Assembly: GCF_013303125.1 (NCBI RefSeq)
Contig: NZ_JABTTE010000002.1
Span: 62,001 to 126,000, forward strand
Reading direction: 5' to 3'
DNA: 64,000 nt
From: Calidifontibacillus erzurumensis
GTDB taxonomy: Bacteria > Bacillota > Bacilli > Bacillales > Bacillaceae_J
Shown here: positions 17,997 to 27,369 of the stretch, in pieces
How the letters are laid out: every line of letters starts with the position of its first letter
Position numbering within the stretch: position 1 is the stretch's first letter
Made by a program: the position numbers and the translations under genes
The notes under the pieces: generated by a model
Database searches by the model: none
What the model saw: the letters and a program-made list of their open reading frames with translations, nothing else
Told to the model about the DNA's origin: nothing

Positions 17997-19472
17997 ATGC
18001 TTAAAGAAGTAACGCTTCGTTCGCCTGTGAAGCCGATTAATTGTTTGCATTTTATCAATGGAAAATACTTGCCCTCATTCAATGGAAAAACTTTTAACAA
18101 TATTAACCCTGCGACAGAAGAAGTGCTTGGCTCAGTTGCTGAAGGTGGAAAAGAAGAAGTTGATTTGGCAGTTCAAGCAGCAAGAAGAGCGTTGAAAGGA
18201 CCTTGGAAATATACAACGGTAGAAGAGCGCTCAAAACTATTGCGCCGAATCGGAGATTTGATTCTAGAAAGGAAAGAAGAGCTCGCATATTTAGAATCTT
18301 TGGATACCGGTAAACCATTTTCGTTAGCAAAGACAGTTGATATTCCTCGAGCAGCCTATAACTTTCATTTTTATGCTGATTATATAATTGGTGTAAATAC
18401 CGATGCCAATGAACAAAATGATATTGCTTTGCATTATACATTACGTCGTCCAGTTGGGGTTATCGGAATTATAAAACCATGGAATTTGCCGCTTTTATTA
18501 TTAACATGGAAGCTTGCGCCAGCGTTAGCAATGGGAAATACTTGTGTCATTAAACCGGCAGAATGGACGCCAATAACCGCAACTGTATTAATGGAAATTA
18601 TGAAGGAAGCCGGACTGCCAGATGGTGTTGCAAATCTTGTCCATGGTTTTGGAACTAATTCAGCGGGTGCTGCTATTTCTGAACATCCTGATGTTGACGC
18701 CATATCTTTTATCGGAGAACCTAGCACGGGTGCAGCAATTATGCGGTCAGCTGCACAAAATTTGAAGAAGTTATCTTTTGAATTGGGGGGCAAAAATCCT
18801 AATATTATTTTTGCTGATGCTAACATTGATGATTGTATTGATACGACGATTCGCTCCAGCTTTGTCAATCAAGGGGAAGTTTGCCTATGCGGTTCAAGAA
18901 TATATGTGGAGCGGCCAATATTTGATCTGTTTATGGAAAAATTTATCGCAAAAACGAAAGAATTGAAAGTGGGCGATCCGTTAAATCCTGAAACGACTAC
19001 AGGTGCCTTAATTAGTAAAGAACATTATGAACGTGTTTTTAGTTATATTGAAATCGCAAAGGCTGATGGGGCAAAAATTCATGTTGGTGGAAAGCGTCCG
19101 GAAGGCTTGGAAAAAGGCTATTTCCTCGAGCCAACAATTATTACCGGGTTGGATAAAAATTCCCGCTGTGTCCGTGAAGAAATTTTCGGTCCTGTTGTAA
19201 CGGTGGCACCTTTTGACACTGAAGAGGAAGTCATTTGCGAAGCAAACGATACCCATTATGGGCTGGCAGCTACAGTTTGGACGAGTGATTTAAAAAGGGC
19301 TATGCGCATTACTCGAAGTTTGGAAGCAGGTGTAATTTGGGTGAACACTTGGTTTTTACGCGATTTGCGGACACCATTTGGTGGAATGAAGCATAGCGGT
19401 ATTGGTCGAACAGGTGGCATGCACAGCATCGATTTCTATTCTGAATTTTCAAATGTAACAATTAAATATTAA
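17997..19472 (+). CDS. 2-hydroxymuconic semialdehyde dehydrogenase
   Basis: A 491-residue NAD-dependent aldehyde dehydrogenase closest in motif pattern to 2-hydroxymuconate or 2-aminomuconate semialdehyde dehydrogenases (XylG, DmpC, PraB, ALDH8A1): catalytic Cys296 in GEVCLCGSRIYVERP and Glu262 in FELGGKNPN. It oxidises the ring-cleavage semialdehyde to 2-hydroxymuconate, the dehydrogenase branch of meta-cleavage. No hydrolase (DmpD) gene is present, so this branch must carry the flow. It opens an operon of five genes; ribosome binding site AAAGGGGG lies 8 bases before the ATG. Confidence 0.88.
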   Translation: MLKEVTLRSPVKPINCLHFINGKYLPSFNGKTFNNINPATEEVLGSVAEGGKEEVDLAVQAARRALKGPWKYTTVEERSKLLRRIGDLILERKEELAYLESLDTGKPFSLAKTVDIPRAAYNFHFYADYIIGVNTDANEQNDIALHYTLRRPVGVIGIIKPWNLPLLLLTWKLAPALAMGNTCVIKPAEWTPITATVLMEIMKEAGLPDGVANLVHGFGTNSAGAAISEHPDVDAISFIGEPSTGAAIMRSAAQNLKKLSFELGGKNPNIIFADANIDDCIDTTIRSSFVNQGEVCLCGSRIYVERPIFDLFMEKFIAKTKELKVGDPLNPETTTGALISKEHYERVFSYIEIAKADGAKIHVGGKRPEGLEKGYFLEPTIITGLDKNSRCVREEIFGPVVTVAPFDTEEEVICEANDTHYGLAATVWTSDLKRAMRITRSLEAGVIWVNTWFLRDLRTPFGGMKHSGIGRTGGMHSIDFYSEFSNVTIKY

Positions 19473-19496
19473 CGATATAGATTGGAGTGGAGCATT

Positions 19497-20279
19497 TTGG
19501 CTATTCAAACGATGCGATTAGCTGATGCTTTATGGGAAGCAGAAGTTTCTGGAATTGCTATTGATCCATTAACAGACTCTAATCCCGATTTAACACCGGA
19601 AGAAGCCTATCAAATTCAATTGCAAAATATTGAAAGAAAATTAAAAGAAGGACGCAAAATTGTTGGAAAAAAAATAGGCTTAACTTCTTTAGCAATGCAA
19701 AAATTACTCGGTGTTAACGAGCCGGATTATGGGCATTTGTTAGATTCAATGGTCGTAGAGAATGGTGGAACCGTTTCGGTAAATCAAGTTCTTCAACCGC
19801 GGGTGGAAGGTGAAATTGCCTTTATTTTAAAAAAAGATTTATATGGATCAAACATTACAATGTTAGATGTTCTTCAAGCAACGAAATATATTGTTCCAGC
19901 TTTGGAGATTGTTGGAAGTAGAATAAAAGATTGGAAGATAAAATTGCCTGATACGATTGCAGATAATGCATCTAGCGGCCTTTATGTTTTAGGAGGCAAA
20001 CCTACAAAAGTTGAAGATGTTAATGTAGAACAAATAGGCATGGTGCTATCAAAAAATGGTCGAATCATTAACACAGGAGTTGGAGCTGCTGCCCTTGGCC
20101 ACCCAGCTACTTGTGTAGCATGGCTCGCAAATAAATTATCCCAATTTGATATTCCGCTTCGAGCCGGGGAAGTGATCTTATCAGGGGCCCTATCAGCAAT
20201 GGTCGTTGCTGAACCGGGCGATTCATTTACGGCAAAATTTGCCCATATTGGCCAAGTACACGTTAATTTTGAGAAATAA
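19497..20279 (+). CDS. 2-oxopent-4-enoate hydratase (DmpE/XylJ/PraE type)
   Basis: A 260-residue protein of the 2-keto-4-pentenoate hydratase/oxalocrotonate decarboxylase superfamily. It keeps the family stretches VGKKIGLTSLAMQKLLGVNEPDYGHL and PRVEGEIAFIL, then DNASSGLYVLG and GVGAAALGHPA. The hydratase role is assigned by gene order (dehydrogenase, hydratase, acetaldehyde dehydrogenase, aldolase, decarboxylase, as in dmp and pra clusters) and because its paralogue at 22236 fills the decarboxylase place. A TTG start at 19497 is chosen, 6 bases after GGAGTGG; the longest frame starts upstream of that site. HpaH of HPA degradation is in the same family, and no other hydratase exists in the window, so this enzyme might serve both routes. 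Confidence 0.82.
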   Translation: MAIQTMRLADALWEAEVSGIAIDPLTDSNPDLTPEEAYQIQLQNIERKLKEGRKIVGKKIGLTSLAMQKLLGVNEPDYGHLLDSMVVENGGTVSVNQVLQPRVEGEIAFILKKDLYGSNITMLDVLQATKYIVPALEIVGSRIKDWKIKLPDTIADNASSGLYVLGGKPTKVEDVNVEQIGMVLSKNGRIINTGVGAAALGHPATCVAWLANKLSQFDIPLRAGEVILSGALSAMVVAEPGDSFTAKFAHIGQVHVNFEK

Positions 20280-20302
20280 ATTTATAAAGGAGATCATCTA
20301 TA

Positions 20303-21187
20303 ATGAGCAAAGTAAAAGTTGCTGTTTTAGGTTCGGGGAATATAGGTTCAGATTTAATGATGAAGCTTAGAAGGGCAAAAAATTTGCAGTTGACAACTGT
20401 CATAGGTATTGATCCGAATTCTGATGGTTTAAAGAGGGCAAAGGAATATGGTTATATTACGTTTGAGAAAGGGATTGATGACTTTCTTCAACATCTTGAA
20501 CTCGCTGATATAGTATTTGATGCAACTGGTGCTAAAGCTCATATACGTCATGCGAAATTGTTAAAAGAAGCTGGAAAGCGGGTTATTGATTTAACTCCAG
20601 CTGCAGTAGGTCCATTCGTTGTACCGACGGTAAATCTTGAAGAGCATGAAAATGAAGATAATGTCAATATGGTTACTTGCGGCGGACAGGCAACAACACC
20701 AATTGTTCATGCAATGAACTGTGTGCAGCCGATTTCTTATGCAGAAGTGATCGCAACCGTTTCCTCAAGAAGTGCTGGACCTGCCACAAGAGCGAATATC
20801 AATGAATTTATAGAAACAACTAATAAAGCTTTAGAAACAATTGGTGGTGCGAAAAAAGGCAAAACTGTATTAATCATAAATCCTGCTGAACCACCGATTA
20901 TCATGAGAGATACGATCCATGCACTTTTCGAAGGTGAAACTATTGACAAAGAAGCGATTGTAAAAGCAATCTACGATGCAGAGAAAAAAGTACAAGCATA
21001 TGTCCCTGGGTATCGTATTCGAACAGAACCGATATTTGATGGAAATCAAGTGACGATTCTAATTGAAGTTGAAGGTGCTGGCGATTATTTGCCAAAGTAT
21101 GCAGGAAATTTAGACATCATAACTGCTGCTAGTGTTCAAGTTGCTGAACAATGGGCAGCGAAGATCATTGCAAATTCAGCAGTATAA
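20303..21187 (+). CDS. Acetaldehyde dehydrogenase, acylating (DmpF/MhpF)
   Basis: A 294-residue acylating aldehyde dehydrogenase: Rossmann motif GSGNIGSD at residues 10-17 and catalytic Cys126 in [12 protein letters not shown]. It turns acetaldehyde, passed through a channel from the partner aldolase, to acetyl-CoA with NAD and CoA. It is followed after 19 bases by the aldolase gene, the invariant partner, so a bifunctional DmpFG-type complex is expected. Ribosome binding site AAAGGAG precedes the ATG. Confidence 0.94.
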   Translation: MSKVKVAVLGSGNIGSDLMMKLRRAKNLQLTTVIGIDPNSDGLKRAKEYGYITFEKGIDDFLQHLELADIVFDATGAKAHIRHAKLLKEAGKRVIDLTPAAVGPFVVPTVNLEEHENEDNVNMVTCGGQATTPIVHAMNCVQPISYAEVIATVSSRSAGPATRANINEFIETTNKALETIGGAKKGKTVLIINPAEPPIIMRDTIHALFEGETIDKEAIVKAIYDAEKKVQAYVPGYRIRTEPIFDGNQVTILIEVEGAGDYLPKYAGNLDIITAASVQVAEQWAAKIIANSAV

Positions 21188-21206
21188 AGAAAGGAGGATT
21201 TCATTA

Positions 21207-22223
21207 ATGGAAAATGTTTGCATAACTGAAGTTGCTTTACGCGACGGGAGTCATGCTATTAGACATCAATTTACAGTTGAACAAGTAGCAACTATTGTAA
21301 AAGCACTTGATGAAGCAAATGTGCCTTTTATTGAAGTAGCACATGGAGATGGTCTTGGAGGTTCAACATTGCAGTACGGTTTATCTTTAACAAATGAATT
21401 TGAACTTATTGAAGCAGCGGTAGCCAATGCAAAAAATGCTAAAATCGCAGTACTTCTTTTGCCTGGCATCGGCTTGGAAAAAGATTTAAAACAAGCGGCG
21501 CAATTAGGTGTAAAAATGGCTCGTATTGCTACTCATGTCACAGAAGCAGATATTTCTCCAGCATATATTTCACTTGCAAAAGAACTTGGAATGGAAACAG
21601 TCGGTTTTCTTATGATGTCCCATATGGCTCCAACAGCAAAACTCGTTGAACAAGCAAAATTAATGGAAAGTTACGGTGCAGATACTGTATATGTTGTCGA
21701 TTCTGCAGGCGCTCTTTTGCCCCATGAAGTGAAAGAAAAGATTCGAGCTTTAAAGAACACCTTATCAATCAATATTGGTTTCCATGGCCATAATAATTTA
21801 TCACTGGCGATGGCTAATACACTTGCTGCTATTGAAGAAGGTGCAACAAGAGTTGATGGCAGTATTAGATGTTTAGGTGCAGGTGCAGGCAACACGCAAA
21901 CTGAAGTACTTGTAGCGGTATTAGATAAATTAGGAATACAAACGGGAATCGATGTGTATAAAATGATGGATATTGCTGAAGAACTTGTTGCACCAATTTT
22001 ACAAAAGCCCCAAGAAATAACGAGAGATAGCCTCGTTCTTGGCTATGCCGGTGTTTATTCAAGTTTTCTATTGCATGCAAGGAAGGCTGCCGAAATGTTT
22101 AATATTGATTCTCGTGATATTTTGCTTGAATTGGGAAAACGGCATATTGTTGGCGGCCAAGAAGATATGATTGTTGATGTAGCGGCAGAACTGGCAAAGA
22201 AAAAGGATGTTACAATCGGATAA
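21207..22223 (+). CDS. 4-hydroxy-2-oxovalerate aldolase (DmpG/MhpE)
   Basis: A 338-residue HMGL-type TIM-barrel aldolase that splits 4-hydroxy-2-oxovalerate to pyruvate and acetaldehyde. N-terminal [13 protein letters not shown] carries the metal-binding Asp, and [11 protein letters not shown] near residue 190 the metal-binding histidines; a C-terminal communication domain follows. The ATG at 21207 (9 bases after AAAGGAGG) is used; the longer frame from 21132 overlaps the previous gene. It is the partner of the acylating acetaldehyde dehydrogenase just upstream. Confidence 0.94.
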   Translation: MENVCITEVALRDGSHAIRHQFTVEQVATIVKALDEANVPFIEVAHGDGLGGSTLQYGLSLTNEFELIEAAVANAKNAKIAVLLLPGIGLEKDLKQAAQLGVKMARIATHVTEADISPAYISLAKELGMETVGFLMMSHMAPTAKLVEQAKLMESYGADTVYVVDSAGALLPHEVKEKIRALKNTLSINIGFHGHNNLSLAMANTLAAIEEGATRVDGSIRCLGAGAGNTQTEVLVAVLDKLGIQTGIDVYKMMDIAEELVAPILQKPQEITRDSLVLGYAGVYSSFLLHARKAAEMFNIDSRDILLELGKRHIVGGQEDMIVDVAAELAKKKDVTIG

Positions 22224-22235
22224 GGAGGTAGCCAT

Positions 22236-23027
22236 TTGATTTCGAGCGATCAAATTAACAAAATTGCATGCTATCTTTTAAATGGAGAGTACGAGAAAAG
22301 GGAAGTTGTCAAAGTAACATCTTCCATCAAACAAGATTTGACATTAGAAGAAGCTTATTTAGTTCAAGAAGAAATTGTTAGACGAAAATTAAGTGAGGGG
22401 AAGAAAATTATTGGTCCTAAAATGGGGCTAACAAGCTATGCAAAAATGAAACAAATGGGTGTTGAAACACCGATTTATGGATATGTTTTTGATTATATGC
22501 TCATAAATAATGGTGGACAATTGAAACTAAGCGAATTGATCCATCCGAAAGTTGAAGCAGAAATTGCTTTTATAATGGGAGAGGATGTAGAAGGGCCAGG
22601 TATTACTGGTGTACAAGTACTGGCAGCGACTGAATACGTCATACCTGCCCTAGAAATAATTGATAGCCGCTATGAAAAATTCAATTTTACATTGCCGGAT
22701 GTCGTTGCTGATAATGCCTCTACTTCTAGAGTTGTATTTGGCACAACATTAAAAAAGCCTGATTGGATAGAGTTAGATTTAGTGGGTGCAATTATTACGA
22801 TCAATGGTGAAATTAAAGGGCTTGGAGCCGGAGCAGCCGTCCTTGGACATCCTGCTAATTCTATAGCGATGTTAGCAAATATGCTTGCAAAAAAAGGAAA
22901 AAAAATAAAGAAAGGAGATATAATTTTATCTGGCGGTATTACTGAAGCAGTCACGCTTCAACGAGGTGATAACGTAACTGGTAAATTTGATAGTTTAGGA
23001 GAGGTTACATTTACCGTTGTTGAATAA
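22236..23027 (+). CDS. 2-oxo-3-hexenedioate (4-oxalocrotonate) decarboxylase (DmpH/XylI/PraD type)
   Basis: A 263-residue paralogue of the hydratase at 19497, sharing IGPKMGLTSYAKMKQMGVETPIYG, PKVEAEIAFIMG and LGAGAAVLGHPANS. By gene order it is the 4-oxalocrotonate decarboxylase that makes 2-oxopent-4-enoate, usually in complex with the hydratase. It has a TTG start 7 bases after AAGGAGG and closes the five-gene operon before a terminator. The assignment of hydratase against decarboxylase between the two paralogues rests on order, not on a unique residue. Confidence 0.82.
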   Translation: MISSDQINKIACYLLNGEYEKREVVKVTSSIKQDLTLEEAYLVQEEIVRRKLSEGKKIIGPKMGLTSYAKMKQMGVETPIYGYVFDYMLINNGGQLKLSELIHPKVEAEIAFIMGEDVEGPGITGVQVLAATEYVIPALEIIDSRYEKFNFTLPDVVADNASTSRVVFGTTLKKPDWIELDLVGAIITINGEIKGLGAGAAVLGHPANSIAMLANMLAKKGKKIKKGDIILSGGITEAVTLQRGDNVTGKFDSLGEVTFTVVE

Positions 23028-23109
23028 TTCAATCAAAGAAGCAATGAATAAGGGAATTTTTTCATTCATGTAATCTTCAAATCAATAATTCGAAAAGTTA
23101 TTAATAAAC

Positions 23110-23147
23110 TACTCCCACTTACTTTTTCGAGGTGGGAGATTTTTTCA
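23110..23147 (+). terminator. Terminator of the meta-cleavage operon
   Basis: CTCCCAC and GTGGGAG stems around a 13-base loop, followed by six T. Confidence 0.85.
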
Positions 23148-23358
23148 TACTTTTTAACAGTCCACACTTTTATAAAAGTAGTTACAAGTACAAGTAACTC
23201 ATTAACCTCCCTTATAAAACTATTTTATATCTCTCAATTACTCCATTCTCTCAAGAATTCATAGATACGATACCTATTAGTTAATACCTTTAATTCTCTT
23301 TGAGAATTATTATTATCGTTTAATCGATTTTTGTGATGTGGTCTTGCAAAGTTTCATG

Positions 23359-23484
23359 CAGGATTCGGGATTCAAGCAATAGTCAACAATCTCCTGAAAT
23401 AGGAAGGATCTGCCATACTAATTTTGAGCAATAAAAACAGCGATTTGAGAACTCATAATTTCCTCAATTCGCTGTTTTTTTCGG
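23359..23484. repeat. Dispersed repeat copy 1, ending in a terminator hairpin
   Basis: This gene-free stretch resembles 29550-29664: CAGGATTCGGGATTC and AATAGTCAACAATCTCCTGAA align with CAGAATTCTGAATTG and AATAGACAACAATTTTCTGAA, and both end in TTTGAGAACTCA- or TTGGAGAACTCA-type hairpins with a T run. About two thirds of the first 45 bases agree. The hairpin (AACAGCGATTTGAG with CTCAATTCGCTGTT) also works as terminator of the minus-strand decarboxylase gene. What the repeat is (IS remnant or small RNA) is unknown. The remaining 23148-23358 holds nothing I recognise. Confidence 0.55.
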
Positions 23485-23578
23485 TAATTTTCGGATGGCT
23501 CCTTATTCTAATGGAATTTATTTAATTTTTAAAACACTTATTATAATTTCAATTCCGGAATGCCGTTAAATCAACATC

Positions 23579-24520
23579 CTACAAAATTTCTCCAGTTAGT
23601 TTATAAGTTTGTCCTTTTATTATTGCCGGTGGCCAAACAGATAAATCAAATGGGTAGTCCGAACCAGGAAGGATGCGGTCGGCGCCTACAGTTTTTACGA
23701 GCAATTCCAGACTGTTTTCATTCCATAAAACAGTGTCATACCAAAATCGTTTCAAATATTCCGATGGTTTTGCTTGTAAGTTGGGGGCAACATCTTTCCA
23801 CATTTCATACCCTTTATCAAGTCTACCAATTTGATATGGGAGGTAACCGCCACCGTGGGAAAAAACAATTTTTATTTTCGGATATTTATCTATAAATCCA
23901 CTTAAAATCAAATTAGTTGCAGTAACAGTCGTCTCCCAAGGAACACCGATTAAGTTTGGCATTTTTTTCGACTTGATGCGCGGATCTGTATTTAATAACG
24001 GATGAATAAATAAAATTGCTTCCAGCCGATTTGCTTCCTCAAAAAAAGGTGTGAAATATTTGTCTGATAATAATTTTTCTCCTAAGTCAGGTCCGATGAT
24101 TGCTCCTTTTAACCCCAGGTTTATCGCTTCATTTAAAACTGTTGCTGCTTTTTCCGGATTGGGTAATGGCACTGTAGCTAATGCAGAGAAGCATTTTGGT
24201 TCCTGCTTCACAATATTAGTTAACGCTCCATTGTATATTCGTGCCACTTCTGTTGTAAGCTCATCGCTGAATTCGTACATAAATAACTGCGGTATCGGGG
24301 ATAAAACTGAGTGTGTCACACCAGCTCTATAGCATTCAGTTTTATAAAGTTCTAAATCATAAAAGGCAGGTTTTAATTCGAAGCTCCATTTTCTATTGAC
24401 CGTTAAAAATTCATGCTTATCGGGTACTTTCTTTTCCCATTCGGCATTAACAGCAGATTTGTTTTCTTTTAGCCATGCGAGAACGTCTGATGGGATAAAA
24501 TGTGTGTGAAAGTCGTACAT
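23579..24520 (-). CDS. Amidohydrolase-2 family decarboxylase (ACMSD-like; probable 5-carboxy-2-hydroxymuconate-6-semialdehyde decarboxylase)
   Basis: A 313-residue member of the ACMSD branch of the amidohydrolase superfamily, metal-dependent non-oxidative decarboxylases in the cytoplasm. Metal ligands His5 and His7 sit in FHTHFIP, a further His in IKIVFSHGGGYLPYQIGRLD and the Asp in LPGSDYPFD. In the pra pathway of Paenibacillus JJ-1b, PraH of this family decarboxylates the product of protocatechuate 2,3-cleavage to 2-hydroxymuconic semialdehyde, the substrate of the dehydrogenase at 17997. The neighbours give the same set here, so that role is inferred; aminocarboxymuconate semialdehyde is an alternative but no 2-aminomuconate deaminase is seen. 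The ribosome binding site is AGGAGG. Confidence 0.78.
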   Translation of the reverse strand: MYDFHTHFIPSDVLAWLKENKSAVNAEWEKKVPDKHEFLTVNRKWSFELKPAFYDLELYKTECYRAGVTHSVLSPIPQLFMYEFSDELTTEVARIYNGALTNIVKQEPKCFSALATVPLPNPEKAATVLNEAINLGLKGAIIGPDLGEKLLSDKYFTPFFEEANRLEAILFIHPLLNTDPRIKSKKMPNLIGVPWETTVTATNLILSGFIDKYPKIKIVFSHGGGYLPYQIGRLDKGYEMWKDVAPNLQAKPSEYLKRFWYDTVLWNENSLELLVKTVGADRILPGSDYPFDLSVWPPAIIKGQTYKLTGEIL

Positions 24521-24797
24521 GAAATATCCTCCTGATAAAATTTTTTATTTTCATTTTATAGAAAATTTTCAAAAAAGAAAGAAAGTTGTTGCTGTAAATG
24601 AAACGATTTTTGTTGAAAAATATTTTTGTATTCATCAACCAAAATATTAATAGTTTTCCGTGAGTATATAGTAAAAAGAATCGTTCATTGAAAAATTGTT
24701 GATCAAAATGTTTTTTTTAAAACCAATTTACAAATCATTGTGGCAAATAAAAAAATATAAAGCTATAAAACTAAAAAAGTTTAAAAAAATTTTATGT

Positions 24798-24816
24798 TGT
24801 TACATATAGAGCAACA
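24798..24816. promoter_or_regulatory. IclR-type operator upstream of the dioxygenase unit
   Basis: TGTTACATATAGAGCAACA is the most symmetric copy (TTGTTAC and GCAACAA arms including flanks) of the motif found at 17896 and 29399. A TTGAGA -35-like box at 24822 lies just downstream, with an AT-rich -10 region near 24842. It is 280 bases from the decarboxylase start and 470 from the dioxygenase start. Confidence 0.65.
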
Positions 24817-24889
24817 ATAGTTTGAGATTCCGGTAAAATGCTGATATTTTAATAAAAAAAAAGAAAATACAGAAAATTTAAAAAGGAGG

Positions 24890-25198
24890 TGTTAGGTATA
24901 GTTAGAAATTTCAAAAAACAAAAAATTGAATCGTTTGTTCTGTTTTTTGAAAAAGTTTTAGCCTTAACAATTCAGCGATCTATTAAGGGAATGTTAATGC
25001 AGAAAAAGCAAGGGGCAAAGCGATGAATTTTGCGGTGGTAGCATTAAGAGAATGAGTGAAAAGACTATTTGTTCAAAGCCATTATATGGTGAGCTTGCAA
25101 AACATTAAATTCCAGTAATCTAAATGGTACTAGGTATGTGACTTCTCTTGTTGATGTTTTGAAATTTATTTTTCAAAAGAAAGTAAATTAGCAGACTG
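24890..25198 (+). pseudogene. Possible decayed gene before the dioxygenase
   Basis: An AAGGAGGTG site at 24882 is followed by an open frame of 44 codons (24890-25024), ending at TGA, then other open pieces (EFCGGSIKRMSEKTICSKPL and TRYVTSLVDVLKFIFQKKVN) in other frames up to 25190. The good ribosome binding site and the coding-like stretches broken by stops suggest a lost first gene of the dioxygenase operon. I do not recognise the family. Confidence 0.35.
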
Positions 25199-25228
25199 AG
25201 AGGAAAGATTTTAATTCATTGAGAAGTT

Positions 25229-25242
25229 TGAAAGCGTTTTAA
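25229..25242. promoter_or_regulatory. cre-like site before the dioxygenase gene
   Basis: TGAAAGCGTTTTAA matches the CcpA consensus TGWAANCGNTNWCA except for the second last base, 28 bases before the dioxygenase start. Confidence 0.45.
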
Positions 25243-25269
25243 ATTTAAAAATTTTAGGAGGGAATATTG

Positions 25270-26112
25270 ATGTCAATTGAATTATGTGTTCTCGCACCAC
25301 ATGTTCCGAGCATTATTTATGAAGAAGAAACGCCTGATTACCAAAAAGATATGGTTCAAGCAATGAAAAATGTAGGGGAAGAAATTGAACGAATGAATCC
25401 GGATGGGATTGTTATAGTTTCTTGTCACTGGCAAACAACATTTTTCCATTATGTCAATTGTACACCTGTTCATAAGGGTAATCTTTCAGCACACGAAATA
25501 CCTCATATGATTCGCGCTGTTCCGTATCATTTTCCAGGTGATTCGGAGCTGGGCGGAAAATTAGTGGAAGAAGGTGAAAAAGCGGGGATAGACGTAATTG
25601 CGATTGAAGATTCAGACTTTGTTTGGGATTATGGAACACTTGTACCGTTGCGATATTTAGCACCAAGCGCCAAAATCCCTGTTGTAAATATGCCTGTTGT
25701 TCTTACTGCAAGTTTAGAAGAAACATATAAATGGGGAAAAGCCATTAAGAAAGTATTAAAAGAAAGCGATAAGCGATATGTTTTCATAGCAAGCGGTGCC
25801 TTATCACATAGCTTGGTGCGGGGCAGACACCATATGCCAACCACTTCTGAGCATGCATTGGATAAAGAGTTTGTTAAATTAGTTTTAAAACGAGATTATG
25901 AAAGTTGTTACAAGATGCTTCCTGAATATGGACCTTGGGCAAAAGTTGAATCTGGCGGACGCCATTTAGCTATGCTGTTAGCAATGATTGATGACGATGC
26001 TGTTCCAAGCTATCTAGGCGATGGTCAATCTTCAGGAAGCTGGAATGCGGTTATTACATTTGCTGATAAAGATTATTCGCATTTAAAAACAACAATTAAT
26101 ATTGATCTTTGA
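25270..26112 (+). CDS. LigB-type (class III) extradiol ring-cleavage dioxygenase, probable protocatechuate 2,3-dioxygenase
   Basis: A 280-residue LigB-superfamily non-heme Fe(II) dioxygenase. His11 in LAPHVPS and the His of VSCHWQTTFF are placed like the two iron-binding histidines; ASGALSHSLVRGRHH near residue 178 is the conserved catalytic His region. The family includes the E. coli-type HpaD, 2-aminophenol 1,6-dioxygenase and PraA. The presence of the ACMSD-like decarboxylase, tautomerase and 2-hydroxymuconic semialdehyde dehydrogenase under one apparent operator set argues for protocatechuate 2,3-cleavage; a different VOC-type HpaD is encoded at 45163. ATG at 25270 lies 7 bases after AGGAGGG. 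Substrate is inferred, not shown. Confidence 0.75.
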   Translation: MSIELCVLAPHVPSIIYEEETPDYQKDMVQAMKNVGEEIERMNPDGIVIVSCHWQTTFFHYVNCTPVHKGNLSAHEIPHMIRAVPYHFPGDSELGGKLVEEGEKAGIDVIAIEDSDFVWDYGTLVPLRYLAPSAKIPVVNMPVVLTASLEETYKWGKAIKKVLKESDKRYVFIASGALSHSLVRGRHHMPTTSEHALDKEFVKLVLKRDYESCYKMLPEYGPWAKVESGGRHLAMLLAMIDDDAVPSYLGDGQSSGSWNAVITFADKDYSHLKTTINIDL

Positions 26113-26187
26113 TTTTCTGGAAAACTTATTTACTATGCCCACCCTATTATTTTATTATATTATATTTCTTTTTTGATTACAAATATC

Positions 26188-26230
26188 AAAAACCTGCCAA
26201 GCTTGCTCATGTGGCAGGTTCCTTTATTCC
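26188..26230 (+). terminator. Terminator after the dioxygenase gene
   Basis: AACCTGCCA and TGGCAGGTT stems around a 12-base loop, followed by a T-rich CCTTTATT tail. Confidence 0.7.
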
Positions 26231-26286
26231 GGTAATTAACTGAAAATTAATAATTTTGAAATTTTTAGTATAGAAGGAGAGGAATT

Positions 26287-27369
26287 ATGGCGAAAAATCG
26301 ATTCATATGGACGATCCCTATAACTACGATTATTCTAGTCATTGGTCTATTAGCGGTAGCTATTTCTACAGGAGCGGATGAAAAAAGCGAAGAAGTGATT
26401 TTTAACTTTGGCAGCATGGATGGTCCTGTTCACGTTCAAAATAAAGAAACATTTCCTTATTTTATGGAAGAAGTTGAAAAGCTGACAAATGGCCGGGTCA
26501 AATTCAGAATGTATTTGGGCGGTGTTTTAGGTGGACCAAACGAAACCCTTGACAATATAATAACAGGATTAATGGATGTCGGACGCGGAATTCATGGGTA
26601 TAACGCTGGAAAATATCCAGTTACAGCAGTCATGAACTTACCGTTTATGGCGGAAGGAACTGGTGAAGAATTAAGCATTATTGCGCAAAAGTTGCATGAT
26701 ACATTCCCAGAGATTCAAGGTGAATATGATGATGTTAAACTTTTATGGATTCATGCTGCAGATCCTTACGCAATTATAACGAAAGGCAAAGCGGTTCGTA
26801 AATTTGAGGATGTAAAAGGCTTGCGTTTGAGGACACCATCAGAAGAAGGAAGCCGCATGCTTTTATCTTGGGGGGCAACGCCTGTGTCTTTGCCAGCGCC
26901 TGATATTTATGATGCAATTCAAAAAGGAGTTATTGACGGTGGCGTGTTGCCGATTGCGGCTATCAAAGACTTTAACTTAACAGATATTGTTGATTATGTA
27001 ACTGTCGGTTATTTCAATACAAATATGTTTTACGTATCGATGAATAAAAAAAGCTGGGAAAAACTGACTCCAGAAGAGCAAGAATTGCTGGAAGAAAATT
27101 TATTGGGTCTTCCAATGGCTCAGTATGCCGGACATGTATATGATGAGCAAAAAAAACGTGCTGAGGAAGAAGCAAAAGCTGCTGGTGTTGAATTTATTTA
27201 TCTTCCTGAACAAGAAATAGAAAAATTTAAAGCAGCATCAAAAGGTGTAATCGAAAATTGGATTCGCCAAATGGATGCAAAAGGAATTGATGGGCGAAAA
27301 ATTTATAGTGAAGCTCGCAGGCTTATGGAAGAAATAAAAAAAGAGAAGGGGGAAGAAAGCAATGAATGA
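26287..27369 (+). CDS. TRAP transporter solute-binding protein (DctP family)
   Basis: A 360-residue DctP-type extracytoplasmic binding protein for carboxylic acids. It has an N-terminal hydrophobic segment (about residues 9-28) that acts as signal or anchor, then the family core: VKGLRLRTPSEEGSRMLLSWGA with the substrate-carboxylate-binding Arg, and QKGVIDGGVLP. No lipobox Cys is present, unlike the paralogue at 35178. It starts a three-gene TRAP operon; it overlaps the DctQ gene by eight bases. Substrate may be protocatechuate or a related aromatic acid, by context only. Confidence 0.9.
   Translation: MAKNRFIWTIPITTIILVIGLLAVAISTGADEKSEEVIFNFGSMDGPVHVQNKETFPYFMEEVEKLTNGRVKFRMYLGGVLGGPNETLDNIITGLMDVGRGIHGYNAGKYPVTAVMNLPFMAEGTGEELSIIAQKLHDTFPEIQGEYDDVKLLWIHAADPYAIITKGKAVRKFEDVKGLRLRTPSEEGSRMLLSWGATPVSLPAPDIYDAIQKGVIDGGVLPIAAIKDFNLTDIVDYVTVGYFNTNMFYVSMNKKSWEKLTPEEQELLEENLLGLPMAQYAGHVYDEQKKRAEEEAKAAGVEFIYLPEQEIEKFKAASKGVIENWIRQMDAKGIDGRKIYSEARRLMEEIKKEKGEESNE

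Noticed and set aside
18434-18868. A 144-codon frame on the minus strand in the semialdehyde dehydrogenase gene
   Set aside because: Antisense shadow of a strong aldehyde dehydrogenase frame.
17997-24520. 3-hydroxyanthranilate/2-aminophenol degradation cluster
   Set aside because: The dehydrogenase and ACMSD-like protein would fit, but no 2-aminomuconate deaminase is present and a 4-oxalocrotonate tautomerase is.
25270-26112. E. coli-type HpaD as the HPA ring-cleavage enzyme
   Set aside because: The family fits, but a VOC-type homoprotocatechuate dioxygenase lies in the HPA module and this gene shares an operator type with the protocatechuate-type genes.
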